The notes beneath the pieces are model-generated. The model was not told the origin of the DNA, made no database searches, and saw only the letters and a list, made by a program, of their open reading frames with translations. Positions 11,193 to 22,805 of a stretch of 64,000 nucleotides of DNA are shown piece after piece; positions within the stretch are counted from its first letter, which is position 1, and each line of letters begins with the position of its first letter. This stretch comes from Corbicula japonica (taxonomy: Eukaryota; Mollusca; Bivalvia; Venerida; Cyrenidae): NCBI GenBank assembly GCA_038501625.1, contig JAZAYU010000359.1:372001-436000 (forward strand), written 5' to 3'. A program made the translations under genes and the position numbers.

Positions 11193-11885
11193 TTGAAGGT
11201 TGGAGATAATTTAACAAGGCGATGTTTACATGTTTGGTTTTTCCTTTTTTGCGGTGCAAGTGTGAAGCTGGTAGCCCGGTTGCCTGGTTTAAACCCCTAA
11301 TGTTGTTAACCCTTTCCTTTCCTTTAATTATGTGTGATTGTTTTTCCTTTCCGTTAAGTATTTGTAGTGTTTTTTTTTCTCCTTTTAGCTCTACGTTTTG
11401 GTTGTGTAAAAAGATCGTGCGAATCAATATAGCCTTTTCTTAACGCATTAACATTAACGTATGCCTTTATCGCAGTTTGTTTTTAACGTATTAACGTATG
11501 AAGTGACAAAACCGAGATTAAAAATACCAACAGAAAGCGTCGACAATTCATCAAATTCTCCAAAAATATTAAGTTACTCAAAATTAGAAAATTATGGAAT
11601 GAAAGTCGGATAAAAGTCTGTATACGAGGCCAAAATTTATCACAAGCCGTCTTTTTTTTTACAATTATCGAACAATGCAAATTTTGTCGTTTGGTGTTAA
11701 AAACTGTCTAGGAAGATTATTCAGAAAATCGAGCCCTTACATTATTTACTTTTCTAAAACATTTGTGAGCGCATTTAGCAAAAACAATTATCCAATAAAT
11801 GCATTTCTAGTCTTAATAATTCTTCTAGGATAGCACAAATATCTAAGTTAACGTTATTTGTTTTAATCCTTTTTTTCTCAAATAG

Positions 11886-11985
11886 TGAAATATGCATATC
11901 AGGAATGGCCACATCCCTACACAGCCAAAACGTAGAGAGGAAAAGAGTGGATCTCTACATGTAATTAAAAAAAAGCAGACACCGC
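11886..11985 (-). mobile_element. Detached Penelope-like 3' end, short
   Basis: atatgcatatcaggaatggc, then cacatccctacacagcc, a purine tract and a cagacaccgc block. It lies in the presumed 3' part of the minus-strand Ly6-like gene. Confidence 0.65.
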
Positions 11986-12140
11986 TGTTTTGTATATGAA
12001 CAAAAAACGAAATGCCTAAAACGTATGCTGGGAAATCTCGGTGAAGTGTACTAGCTCATTTATACATGAAAGTGTTGTTTGATTTTTAGTGATAATTTGA
12101 TAAAGCAAGCTCAAATTAAAACCTTTAAAAGACAACTTAC

Positions 12141-12333
12141 CGTTTATTTCTGCACAGGTTCCGTAATTGCATCCTCCATCAGCACAGCAAGAGTGACATA
12201 AATTAGCCGTTCTAATACCACTACGGCCATCACAATATCCCGCCCATGTAGACCCTGGCAGTAGTGCTGTTGTGTCGTTCATTACGCACACCCTATGTTC
12301 TTCGTAGGCCCTTTGCATTAAGTATTTGCATTG
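12141..12333 (-). CDS. Exon C2, Ly6/three-finger-like ectodomain protein
   Basis: Internal exon on the minus strand, with acceptor tgtcaattgcag (reading down from 12334) and donor GTAAGT at 12140-12135. Phases are 0 then 1. It encodes 64 residues with the closing part of a Cys-rich extracellular domain: QCKYLMQRAYEE at the start, GYCDGRSG in the middle, and NLCHSCCADGGCNYGTC at the end. The C-x2-CC-x4-CN-x3-C pattern is typical of Ly6/uPAR-like three-finger domains. With A2 and B2 it forms one whole domain of about 123 residues. The following exon (stop codon, GPI signal or membrane segment) was not found below 12.1 kb. Function is unknown; a secreted or surface protein is inferred. Confidence 0.75.
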
Positions 12334-12921
12334 CTGCAATTGACAATAATGAAAAGAATCTAACCTATCCATATATCGGTCATGTAAGTTAAACACAATT
12401 AAATTATAGCATGTTGTAATAGAAAGACATAAGATGTAGACAATATATGTCGTGTTATGCGAAAATGTTTCTGACTGTTTTTAAATATTATTTTTAAAAA
12501 TAAGTTTTCAATATGTTAAAAAGGAATCGAGGAGATTTATTGATTTATAATTGCAAAGGGTGTATTCGGTGATGATATCAACTTCCGAAGAAAAAATTCG
12601 CATAACACAGCTAAATGTACTTCCTCAAAAATGAGTGCAACAGTTAAATTGAGATTGCTTACTTTGAAGGATTAATGAACAAATATATTTAGCGTTTAGC
12701 TTTTTATTAATTTTATTTTATGCAACGCATCTTAAATTTTTCTGTCCCGATGATTTAACGAAAAAAACATAATCTATAATACGAATTTTTAAAATCTTGA
12801 ATTACATAAGCATACTGTTAAACAGATTGAATCATAACATAATACGAAAATTTCACAGAAAAACGTTTAAATAGGCCACAACAATAAAATAGTGTTACAA
12901 ATTAGAAGCGTGAAAATGCAC

Positions 12922-12990
12922 CAGTGCACTTTTGCATCCATAGAAGAACGTATCAATGTTTCCAGTATCTGCTTGCTGAACATAGCAAAC
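12922..12990 (-). CDS. Exon B2, Ly6-like protein
   Basis: Minus-strand exon of 23 codons after acceptor tctgttgcag: VCYVQQADTGNIDTFFYGCK, then SAL. It matches exon B1 in layout (xCY, then about 15 residues, then GC-x-S) and in phases 0-0. The weak point is the donor: at the expected place the sequence is GTGCAT instead of GTAAGT. If this donor is not used, reading runs on for six codons to a TAA at 12902-12904, which would end the protein in mid-domain. Confidence 0.6.
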
Positions 12991-13032
12991 CTGCAACAGA
13001 AAAGTATCAGTCCAACAAGAAAATTAAAAAGT

Positions 13033-13425
13033 TAAAATATTCGGTTTCAAAATAAACACCATAAAAATAAAATGAGAAACCGAGGGAAACCAATTTGCCA
13101 CTGGGTTGTTTTTAAGTGAAATATGCATATCAGGAATCGCCACACTAAGAATACACATCCTTCCTTACGCATCGCAAAGAAGAGAGGGAAAGAGATCATG
13201 TGTTAATAATAATATCACGTTTAAATAAGACACCACTAACAATTATCGAAAACGAAAACGATTGGGTTTTTGCCTTGGAACGGTCATTGGCAAAACAATG
13301 CCACAGGGTTTAAACCAGGTTCTAGGATGCAACAACCTCACACTTGGCCCGAAAAGTTCTCAAACCAACAAACATGTTGTCTTGGTAAAATAATAAGACC
13401 AAGCCACCCATCAGCTCAACAATGT
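13033..13425 (-). mobile_element. Two Penelope-like 3' ends in tandem
   Basis: 13033-13116 is a short fragment (caataaacaccat, gccactgggttg). It is joined directly to a longer fragment that starts with atatgcatatcaggaatcgc at about 13119 and runs through the 3' UTR blocks to gctcaacaatg. Head-to-tail joining of partial copies is usual for Penelope-like elements. Confidence 0.7.
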
Positions 13426-14115
13426 TTAAAAAGTTTATAAGTATATTCAACACCAACGACTTTCTCGCAAAAATCAACAAGGTATTAAATCGGAAATTTT
13501 GGGATCCGACTCGACATTGCCGTTTTCGCGCGGTGATATTGAAAGTGATTGGAGTCCTTAATTTTATCTACAGCGATATGATTACATTGGTAGAACATAT
13601 AAAAAGTAATAACCATTAAAATATTTATTAGAATATCTACTCTTATTTCAGTCATTCAATCACATATAATGGATGAAATCATACATGTACATACCGGCTG
13701 TAAGTTATAGAAAATTTAAATTCAACGATATTGGTGTAGCATATACGTACTGTATTTGATTGTATTTTAATAAATGGCAATACAATATTTGAAATAAAGC
13801 ACACACCATTAAAATAACGAAATACGAAAAGAAAATATCGATGACAATTTCATCCTCCTACAGAACGATTATTAGGTTTCGCTAAGCACTCTGATCAAGA
13901 CCACGCAGTATTTATCTAACGCTATGTTAAAGCGTAACGTTTTTTTACCTTTCTTATTTTATTATTCAATTTAATATTTGAACTTCAACAGTAATATATC
14001 AAAAAGTAAAACACTTTCACCGTACCGATTTTTTTATTTTTACAAATTTAATATGAACTAAGGCACTGCCTCTTATCGAGCTCTAGCTTTAATAATCTCG
14101 GATAATGATTTATAA

Positions 14116-14210
14116 TGTCATGTATTTGGCCAGAATATTAAAAAATAAATTGTGTCTAACATTTGTTAGCCTACTCATGCATGATACATGTATAATTATG
14201 TGATTTTTGG
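14116..14210. repeat. Direct repeat D1, left copy
   Basis: About 90 bases (tgtcatgtatttgg to atgtgatttttgg) recur at 15844-15932. They flank 1.6 kb that has no coding sequence I can recognise, so an LTR element is not supported. Confidence 0.75.
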
Positions 14211-14214
14211 AAAG

Positions 14215-15455
14215 AATTTATTTAAGTCTGCATCAACATTCTCTGAATTCAGCTGCACAACTGGCAATCTGACCTTTACTAAACATTTGGGTTTCTTAAT
14301 GTGTAAAACACAAAGGCTTCTTGCTTAAGTTTTACATCCCAAATGTTTTCCATTACCCAATTAACGCAATATTGAAAATTGATAAATTCTTCATTGATAC
14401 ATGTAATTTCTAATAATTATGTCACATTGTGCATGAAAATTAATATATTTAATTTATTAACTGAAAAATAAATGATTTTTTTTAGAATGTTACCTTGATT
14501 ACACTTGAATATGTAACTTGCAATTGCACAAAATTGTGCCATGCTATTCAAAAATATATATGCATGTATATGCATAAAGTTATAATCTAGACCTAAAAAG
14601 TACTGTTTTTATATACATCACATTAACACTACATTGATACTACAATATGTAGTGTTATACATCATCTCGATTTTTGGGCATATTTGTGCAGTCATTTGAA
14701 CATATCTGTAGGAATGACAATGCCATAGGAATTTTCAGTTATTAACAACAGTGATCTTGAAGCTATAGATGCTGTGTGGAAAATTTGTGACAATATTGTA
14801 CATATTTGAGCCGAGTTACCTGAATGTGCATGATAGAGTTACTCATTTAAGTTGAAAAATAGTTCAACTATTGGGCCAAAATAGATGAAACCATCTCAAT
14901 CAATTAAACATAAACAGTACAATGTCATGTAGTCTGATTATCCATTTGTAACACTCCTTTACAGGTCTTTGTAACTGAATTAAAACAAAATGCTTCTTTA
15001 TATCTATTTTCTTTACCAAATGCATTGCGGTTGCCAATGAAATCATGCACTAAAAATGTTGTTGGTCCATTTTTTAAAATGTATAATAACAATTTTAAGA
15101 GAATTCAGATTATTGTTAAAAAATTATAAACCTGGGAACACATCAATTGGCAATAAAAATGCCATTAGATCTCTGGTAAGTATTTTCAGATTACTGACAT
15201 GGCAAGAAATGTTTTTCTTCATCGTCTACAGTTTTGTTTTAACAATTTAAATGATAATGAAAGCTTTGATTTTTTTATTTTCTAAAACACAACTTTTTGA
15301 TGCTGAGGAAATTTAGTGACACCATACATTCCATATTTAACAAAATTTGCAATTCCCAAAATGAGCACTAACTTGATATTTGACGCTATTCTTGGTACAC
15401 ATGCAGTCTGCTTTCTGGTCAAACGTTTTGGTTCCAACTGATAATATTATGTGGA
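14215..15455. other. No firm gene; one weak exon-like stretch
   Basis: Nothing recognisable except an open stretch ending at a good GTAAGT donor at about 15176 (frame RLLLKNYKPGNTSIGNKNAI). Its acceptor side is poor and no partner exon was found. Confidence 0.3.
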
Positions 15456-15457
15456 GA

Positions 15458-15706
15458 TTAACCCTTTCCTCCATGTACACACCTTTATGGCATTGAAGAA
15501 CTGTGTAGATTCAGATCAGCCAGCACATCCATGATGTCTGATCAGGATCTGCAATGTTCACTTGTTTAAATCATTAGGTTATTTCTGACCAAAAAGTGAA
15601 CAGTGCAGATCCTGATCAGATGGCACAGATGTGCCAGCTGATCTGGATCTACACTGGCCTCACATGGGTAAAACTAAAAAGGCATGTATGTGGAGTAAAG
15701 GGGTAA
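15458..15706. mobile_element. Inverted-repeat MITE family M2, copy 1
   Basis: Both halves are imperfect inverted copies: ttaaccctttcctccatg at the left against ggagtaaaggggtaa at the right, with tgatcaggatctgca / gatctggatctacactg and gttatttctgaccaaaaagt inside. Related copies lie at 31790-31900, 32370-32830 (split by a SINE), 46940-47060 and 57775-57999. Confidence 0.8.
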
Positions 15707-15843
15707 ATTTCTCTTTCATTTAAAATCTCATATTACAGTGTACTGTGAATTAAAAATAAAAGGGTAATAATCAGTAGTTACTTTGAGCAAATTATTGTCT
15801 ATAAAATTTATAAAACCTGAAATTGCATACATTTAGGACAATC

Positions 15844-15932
15844 TGTCATGTATTTGGTCAAAATATGAAAAAATATATTGTGTCTAACATTTGTTAGCCT
15901 ACTCATGCATGATATAATTATGTGATTTTTGG
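15844..15932. repeat. Direct repeat D1, right copy
   Basis: Diverged copy of 14116-14210 in the same orientation, with an 8-base deletion inside. Confidence 0.75.
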
Positions 15933-15934
15933 AG

Positions 15935-17560
15935 GTATCATGTCAAGTAGGCCACAAGTCATTTCAGGTAGATAAGTACTTGTAAGTCTAGTGTATATGA
16001 CAATCACTGTAAAGAGTTAGTTTTGTTTTTCGATTTACATAAACTTTTTAAAAATAGTATCATTGTTAAATTGATATCTAAAATTGTACTTGTCATCCTG
16101 AAACTCAAGAACAAATAAAAACATCATCTGATTGTCACTTTTGCTTTAAAAATTGGACAGTCATGAAAAAGTAAATTAATTTGTGTTACATGTATAGTCA
16201 TAATCTGTTCCCTACACCTACCCAAGGTGTTGATTCAATTAGTTTTGTCAGGGTGTCACATTGTTATACAAGATCACAATTTAGTACAATACTTGCAGTA
16301 ACAGTCAGAGGAGCTAATGCAATCAAAGATGTCATATTTGATAAATAAATAAATTTATTTCTAAACCAATTTCCATGTTGGTAAATGCAAAATGCAACAC
16401 AGCTTATACTGCAACTGCATCAATATTAGATTCTGTGCTAGTGTATACCAAGTGACTTGTGTAGACTACGGTCATTGATCAAAAGAGCATAATTGACACA
16501 TATATGATGTTAATTGTAGTTCTGATAGATGGTTTTACAACTTATTTTGTTCATAAAACATTTTTACTTATTTATGTTAATGTTTTTTTTGTGTTTAAAT
16601 TGCTATCACAAAAAAGAAATAATTATAACGTTCTTTTCTTTTGTTGCAACATTTTGTCAATTGTTTTCCCACCTGTTTAGTCATGATAGTCTTGGACAAA
16701 ATCCGGAAAAGTACATGTTGCTTTGTACAACAAAATGTCCAATCAATGAAGCAATTTGTTGAACAATATTTTATAAAACATCATAAACTGACATAGAACA
16801 TATTAACACAATGATAATAAACTCTTTATAAATAACATAAAATGTGGCCTATTTTTGTGGCCTATTCAAATCCATGGTATTTGATCGTAAATTTGGTGTG
16901 GATAGACTGATAACATTATGTTTATGCAGGGGTTGGCGGCCAGTTTCTTTAATTTTTTTTAAAAAACAAGGTCAGTCTTCAAAGCCCCTGTGGTGTAGAT
17001 TTGAAACTGAAATGAACTGAAATGAGGCGCTGGTCAAAGTTAATCTCAGTGTGTCTCACACTGTAATTGACTGAAGATTGCGAGGTCCATTTCACAATTC
17101 AACTTCACATAAAAGTTGGTTCTCACCAGCCTTACATCTTGTTTTCAAGATAAACTCCATGCTCCGGATTTTTCCGTCACTGGGCCTTATGCTCCATTGA
17201 ATTTATAGGCCTAATAATCCACTGACAAGCTACCATTCAGTAGTTTTCAACTCGATATCCTGAGGCTAAAAATGGCCGATTGCCAGTATTGCTATTGGTT
17301 ATAACGAACGACATCCTACTCTCTAAACTAACGATTTTTTTTTGCTTTCCAAAATGCTAGTACGATAATAATGCTAACGAATAATAAGTTTTAATATTTA
17401 AAGATATTTTGCAATTAGCGATTTATAAAAATAAGGCCAATACACAAAATTTGTGAAAACAATACTTTGCCGTAAGTTTTTACCGGTCAGGTTTTTTCCC
17501 GTGTTTACATTGCCTTATGCTTTGCACAACCGGTAACCAGCGCAAAATTTGAGAACATCG
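15935..17560. other. No recognisable gene
   Basis: AT-rich sequence without exon borders or protein motifs I can support. The open frame at 16529 is hydrophobic and low-complexity, with no known domain. Confidence 0.45.
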
Positions 17561-18560
17561 AAAAAAAACCTGTTAGTGAATGGGCATTCCTGCGACCTTA
17601 AGACGAGCTTAACGCTCGGGTCGCTTCGCAACCCGAGCTAGTGCTCGATATTAAAAACGTGTGTGCTAAAATAAGTTTTTTACGCGCTGGTGCGCGCAAA
17701 TGGAACAAATTTGTCCAATTTTTCATGAATTAAATACAATGCAAAATATATTAACAGAAAGATATTTTTAAGTTCTACACAACGCAGTTTACGGGAAAAA
17801 ATCAGATGAAAGACAATAAAGTAATCGAATTGCTATGCTGTAACGTCACTTTTTTTTACCCGCAATGGACTTTTCCGAGCCTATTTTACCAGACAACTGA
17901 ATCGTTAAGATACCTTTTTTCTTATTCAATATATTAGAACTTCAAAGAGTAACATATCAAAAATTAAAACACTTTCACTCTTCCGATTTTTTAATCTTTA
18001 CAAATTTTTTAAAACGCGTTTGCTAAAAATAACGTTTTTTACGCGCCGGTACGCGCATATGGAACAAATTCGTCAAATTTTCATGAATTAATTACAATGC
18101 AAAATATATGGACAGAAAGATATTTTTAATTTCTACACAACGCAGTTTACAGGAAAAAATTCAGATGAAAGTTATATGCAAATAAGCAATCGATGAAACG
18201 TCACTTTTTTACCCGAAATGGCGTGTTTCGAGACTATTTTGCATGAAAACTAGATCGTTTAGGTATGTTTTTTATTTTGTCATTCTGTTAGTTTCTGCAT
18301 CAACAGTAATATATCAAAAAATGAAAAACTTTCACCGTACAGTTTTTCTTAGTTTTACAAAAACTATGAAAAAACGCGTCTGCACTAAGTTATTAACGTT
18401 TTACACTCAGCTTCGGTCATTCGGAACTAATTCGGATCATTTATCATGAATCAAACACTAAGCATAAGATATGGACGAAAAGAGAAATTAATTGTCTACA
18501 CAACAAAATTTATAGAATAACTATCGGATGACAGACAATAAAGTTATAGGCAAATAAGTG
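17560..18560. repeat. Tandem repeat, period about 359 bp, 2.7 units
   Basis: The block ggaacaaattcgtcaaattt with tcatgaatta starts near 17703, 18062 and 18421, 359 bases apart each time. Other shared parts are tctacacaacgcagttta, cagtaatatatcaaaaa and aaaacgcgt with tacgcgcc. Divergence rises in the third unit. A stray piece of the same unit lies at about 13930-14045. No coding sequence is present. Confidence 0.85.
17614..17638. other. GC-rich stem-loop
   Basis: gctcgggt and acccgagc pair perfectly (8 bp) around a 9-base loop. It stands out against the AT-rich surroundings at the edge of the 359-bp repeat. Confidence 0.6.
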
Positions 18561-18616
18561 ACCGGCGTGAAGATTTCAGAAGAACGCCGCTCGGGGCGCG
18601 TTTACGGTGGTTTACG

Positions 18617-18650
18617 TGACGTCAGGGGAAAACAGACGTTGCTATGCAAC
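18617..18650. promoter_or_regulatory. CRE-like and X-box-like motifs, paired
   Basis: TGACGTCA (18617-18624) and the near-palindrome GTTGCTATGCAAC (18638-18650) lie 13 bases apart in a CpG-richer patch. CREB/ATF and RFX factors bind such motifs in animals. No gene start is visible next to them, so function is a guess. Confidence 0.3.
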
Positions 18651-18729
18651 GCGGGACGTCAAACTATCAACATACCAAATTTCAAAATGATCGGACAACT
18701 TTTAATTTTTCGGTCAAAAGTATCGACCC

Positions 18730-20000
18730 ACCTTAATTTGTGATAACCTTATTTTAATAGTTTTTCTGTAATGCAAAGATTACGTTAATTGGAATCATTC
18801 ACATCGTTGCAAGCTCTTGAAAAGCGAACATGCTGTGAGATATAAACCCCGTAAAATGATGCACGAGGAACATCGCCGTCTAAAAACGGAAAATTTACTA
18901 TAATATTAAAATTAAAATAATCTCTTTTATGATATATTTTAGTAGTGACGTAACCATTTTCAATGGACAGATTTAGATCAAGAAAGTTTGCTTGCTTTTC
19001 TGAAGTGTTCGCTTTATTCAACTGTTGTTCTTTAGGATTAATCTTATTAACCAGTGATGGAATGTGGTTATTATCTATATTTAATAAATCATTAAGGTAC
19101 CTCGAGGTGTTGTTAAAAGCTGTAATATCATCTTGATGTTCGGTGGAAAGAGATAACATAAAGTCTCTTTCAGAACTTTATAAAAACAGATCAGCAACAA
19201 ACGGTGCACAATTAGTACCCATTGGAATGCATATTACTTGTTTATAAATAGAGGTACCAAATCGCAAATAAATATTATCCAATAAAAATGTGAGCGCCTA
19301 GATAAGATGTTGACAGGTCCTTGAAGTATAATTATCATAAGAACCATCTGTAAATATGCTCTATGTTCATTACAAGCGATAAATGTTTTATTTTATCTAG
19401 CAAAAGTTTTTTTTCAATGAGACTTGTTAGCTTGTCTCTTATTAAATTATGAGGACGAGAAGTATATAAGGTTGAAAAATCATATGTAGACAAACAGAAC
19501 GCCTGAAAATTATTTAATTTAAGCTTCTTCAATACGTCATTTGAATTTTTTTATAGACCAAACAAAATTTTGCCAGTGGTTTCAAAATACCTAATTACAA
19601 TTTCTTTTATAGCTGTAAGACAATATGTTAAGAGCACGGATAATTTTGTTGTTGTACAAGAACTTGAGTTTGCAATAAATCTTGCTTTGTACGGTGTTTT
19701 GTGCATTTTAGGGAACCAATACATAGTAGGTACTTTGTCTTGATTCGGCTCAACACTGATTCTAAATTTTGTAATTTGTAGAGTGTGTGCAGTAACAATA
19801 TTACTCTCAGATGAAGAAGTCAGTGTATAAGCATTAGTACTATTAAGCTCTTCAGTTTTGACATTAATACAGTGTATACGTCACACTATAATTACATTAT
19901 TAGAAGCCTTATCAGCAGGTGTTAAAACAAATCTGTTGTGAAAATATTGAATACCCTTTTTCACATGACGTAAGTTAAAATACATTATACAAGGCTTTTT
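18730..20000 (-). mobile_element. Penelope-like copy P1, RT region with in-frame TGA
   Basis: Reading down from about 20000: NLRHVKKGIQYFHNRF, then TPADKASNNVIIV, an in-frame TGA (19883-19881), RIHCINVKTEELNST, the VEPNQDKVPTMYW block and the RT core to KLLKQGY. It is broken by several small indels and stops and is truncated at both ends. P3 carries a TGA at the same codon. The copy lies inside an intron of the minus-strand Ly6-like gene, in the same orientation as that gene. Confidence 0.88.
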
Positions 20001-21545
20001 TTTTAAAAAGAACAATAGTTGTAACCTGTCATTACATTAGGCATCATTATTTACTGCGGTTTTTTTTGCTGACAGACATCCTACGTGATGTGTGTTGTAA
20101 CCTAAGGCACCTTGTTGGCACTATTATGTATTTCATTTGGCTAGAAACACCCTAGTAGACGTGATATGTTTACGTTCTTTGTAAAAATACCTCGTGTAGC
20201 GTGTAGAAGCTACTTTTTACGGACATCCTAAATGTGATATGTTTTGTTACCTCAGTCACCTTGTTGGCACTATCATTTACTGCGTACTTCATTAGGCTGA
20301 CGGAAAACCTTAATGTGATAGGTTTTGTTACTACAGTCACCTTTTTGGCACTATCATTTACTGCGTATTTCATTAGGCTGACGGACATCCTAAATGTGAT
20401 AAGTTTTGTTACCTCGGTCACCTTTTTGGCACTATCATCTACTGCGTATTTCATTAGGCTGACGGACAACCTTAATGTGATATGTTTTGTTACCTCAGTC
20501 ACCTTGTTGGCACTATCATTTACTGCGTACTTCATTAGGCTGACGGAAAACCTATATGTGATAGGTTTTGTTACTTCAGTCACCTTGTTGGCACTATCAT
20601 TTACTGTGTATTTTATTAGGCTGACGGACAACCTTAATGTGATATTTTTGTTACCTCAGTCACCTTTTTGGCACTATCATTTACTGCGTATTTCATTAGG
20701 CTGACGGACAACCTTAATGTGATATGTTTTGTTACCTCAGTCACCTTGTTGGCACTATCATTTACTGCGTACTTCATTAGGCTGACGGAAAACCTATATG
20801 TGATAGGTTTTGTTACTTCAGTCACCTTGTTGGCACTATCATTTACTGTGTATTTTATAAGGCTGACGGACAACCTTAATGTGATATTTTTGTTACCTCA
20901 GTCACCTTTTTGGCACTATCATTTACTGCGTATTTCATTAGGCTGACGGACATCCTAAATGTGATAAGTTTTGTTACCTCGGTCACCTTGTTGGCACTAT
21001 CATTTACTGCGTGTTTCATTAGGCTGACGGACAACCTTAATGTAATATGTTTTGTTACCTCAGTCACCTTGTTGGCACTATCATTTACTGCGTACTTCAT
21101 TAGGCTGACGGACAACCTAAATGTGATCAGTTTTGTTACCTCAGTCACCTTTTTGGCACTATCATTTACTGCGTATTTCATTAGGCTGACGGACATCCTA
21201 AATGTGATAAGTTTTGTTACCTCGGTCACCTTGTTGGCAATATCATTTACTGCGTATTTCATTAGGCTGACAGACATCCTAAATGTGATAAGTTTTGTTA
21301 CCTCGGTCACCTTGTTGGCACTATCGTTTACTACGTATTTCATCTGGCTGACAAACAATTCTTGCTTGATATGTTTTGGGACATCAGGAACGATGTTAAC
21401 ACTTTTATGTACCTCGTATTCTATTAGGCTGACTGATATTCTAGGTGATATGGTTTCATTTCACTATACGGAACGTCTCTCGTCGTGTAAATACTGTTAG
21501 AAGTCAAAGGTGGGTAAATATTTAGTATAATCTAAATAACTCACC

Positions 21546-21580
21546 ATCTCTTACCACGTGCAGTATGTAAGCTCCATTTA
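21546..21580 (-). pseudogene. Decayed copy of a C-type exon end
   Basis: Sequence around the C1 donor (gatggtgagtt and the following intron, tttagatatactaaatattt on the minus strand) recurs here as gatggtgagttatttagatt with a related intron. The coding side has lost the cysteines. It is a relic of exon duplication in the Ly6-like gene. Confidence 0.5.
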
Positions 21581-21729
21581 TATAATTATTTCATGTTGAA
21601 GACAAACATCCTATGTGATATATGTTGGTACATATACTTTAAATGGCGTGTTAGCACAATTAATTCCTTCACATTTCATTACTTACATCCTGCATTATTT
21701 ATGTTTGGTATCTCGCGAACCATGCTGGC

Positions 21730-22150
21730 AAAAAAATTAGGTTCGTATCTAGAAATTGAAAGAGGAAGACATAATATTATATCAAGAGCAAACAGAAAAT
21801 GTAAAACTTGCAACATGAAACAAAAAGAAAGCGAGTATCATTTTATTTTAGTCTGCCCTAAATATAGAAATTTACGATTAAAATATTTTAAGCCTTATTT
21901 TAACAATTGGCCAAATAAAAATACATTTGAACAACTTTTGACAGGGAATTTGAAAACTACGTATAATATTGAGAAGTTTATTTTCTTAGCTGTAAAGGAA
22001 AGACAATAATATTTTGAAAATTATTTTGTTAACATTTAGTTTAACTATGTCTCTCAGATAAATGTCTACCACTTAATTTTTATGTGTTTGCTATAAACAC
22101 TTTGTTTTTAATGCAATAAATGTGATTGTTGTTGTTGTTGTTGTATCTCA
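21730..22150 (+). mobile_element. LINE 3' end (RT C-terminal zinc-knuckle region)
   Basis: Coding up to the TAA at 22009: LGSYLEIERGRH, then CKTCNMKQKESEYHFILVCP, YRNLRLKYF and FIFLAVKERQ. The C-x2-C...H-x4-C motif followed by Y-x-x-L/R is typical of the end of non-LTR retrotransposon RT proteins. A short 3' UTR ends in (GTT)n, a common LINE tail. The 5' end is truncated within a minisatellite unit, so the open frame upstream of about 21730 belongs to the host array. Confidence 0.75.
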
Positions 22151-22305
22151 CGAGACTTACAGATATCAAACGTCAAAAGTATGTTGAGTGCCCATTTAAG
22201 CAAAAGACACTGTGAGTTCGTACATTTCTTATTAGGCTGATACACGTCTAACGTGACAAGCTTGGGAACTAACGTACCTAATTGGCTAAATCATTAAGTA
22301 CGTAC

Positions 22306-22415
22306 CTCATGAGGCTGACAGACGGTCAATGTGACACAGTTTTTTGGATCTCTGACCTCTCCTTGTTCAGATGTCCTATGGTCACATGAATAGCACTGAG
22401 AGGAATTGACGCTGT
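22306..22415 (-). CDS. Exon A2, Ly6-like protein
   Basis: Minus-strand exon, 110 nt, acceptor after a T-rich run (ttttttttag) and donor GTACGT. Phases are 1 then 0. It encodes SVNSSQCYSCDHRT at the start and PKNCVTLTVCQPHE at the end: the opening CY-x-C of a three-finger-like domain followed by C-x5-C and a final (H)E before the next exon's CY. Exon A1 (27558-27667) has the same length and phases. The 81-bp minisatellite begins directly in the following intron and repeats this exon's 3' end. Confidence 0.75.
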
Positions 22416-22509
22416 CTAAAAAAAATAACAAAAAGACTCTAAGTTTGACCTGCTTACTCAAGAAGTGGATTGATATTTAAAATGCGCATGTTACAGTTAT
22501 ATAATCAAA

Positions 22510-22805
22510 TGATTTTGTCCTAAGGGAGGAGCGAACATGAATGCCTAGCTATGCCTAGGTATGCAATTCGAATTAAACTTCCAATTGAGCTAGCCGGGAC
22601 AACTCCTATAGAGGATGATCGGATAACCCTCAGCTGATAAAAGCAAACATCACTGCATGGCACCGGTGAGTGGTTATTTACTAATAACAATACTGACTTG
22701 GTGTAAGAGAAGACTTTTACGGCCGCATCACTTAAAAAAATAGCGCTTCTGTAAATTTCAAATGATATTGCCCTTCTTACTGGGGAGCGAACACGCTTAG
22801 CCATG
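22510..22805 (-). mobile_element. tRNA-derived SINE, copy 1 (diverged)
   Basis: Shares gatcggata, gggttatttactgataa (diverged), ttttacggccgc and atagcgcttctgt with 23930-24200. gctagc and ggagcgaac (B-box-like gttcgctcc on the minus strand) occur at both ends, as if two heads were joined. No intact tRNA is present. Confidence 0.5.

Larger units (their letters stand above)
20040..22300. repeat. 81-bp minisatellite derived from exon A2 and its splice donor
   Basis: The core array (about 20205-21440) has around 15 units; attaggctga recurs every 81 bases (20291, 20372, 20453, 20534, 20615), with one 80-base step at 20695. Decayed units extend on both sides to about 20040 and 22300, with a LINE tail inserted at about 21730-22145. 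On the minus strand a unit reads cacattaaggttgtccgtca, gcctaatgaa, gtacgcagtaaatgatagtg, matching the last bases of exon A2 (22306) and its GTACGT donor. Because 81 is a multiple of three, both strands stay open over long runs. These are not proteins. Confidence 0.92.

Noticed and set aside
10948..11427. 159-codon minus-strand frame with YCLYDTVLPTRHC repeats
   Set aside because: Spans a Penelope 3' end and a 19-bp tandem repeat; no domain, poor composition.
11483..11680. Possible GPI or membrane-anchor exon ending the Ly6-like gene (hydrophobic RRFLLVFLISVLSLHTLI)
   Set aside because: The frame does not match phase 1 required after exon C2 and no good acceptor was found.
14116..15932. LTR retrotransposon flanked by 90-bp direct repeats
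   Set aside because: No LTR-type ends, primer site or coding sequence between them.
20170..21500. Long open frames on both strands with repeated SLMKYAVNDSA- or LALSFTAYFIRLT-type units
   Set aside because: They arise because the 81-bp minisatellite unit is a multiple of three. The array derives from an exon-intron border and has no start, domain or single preferred frame.
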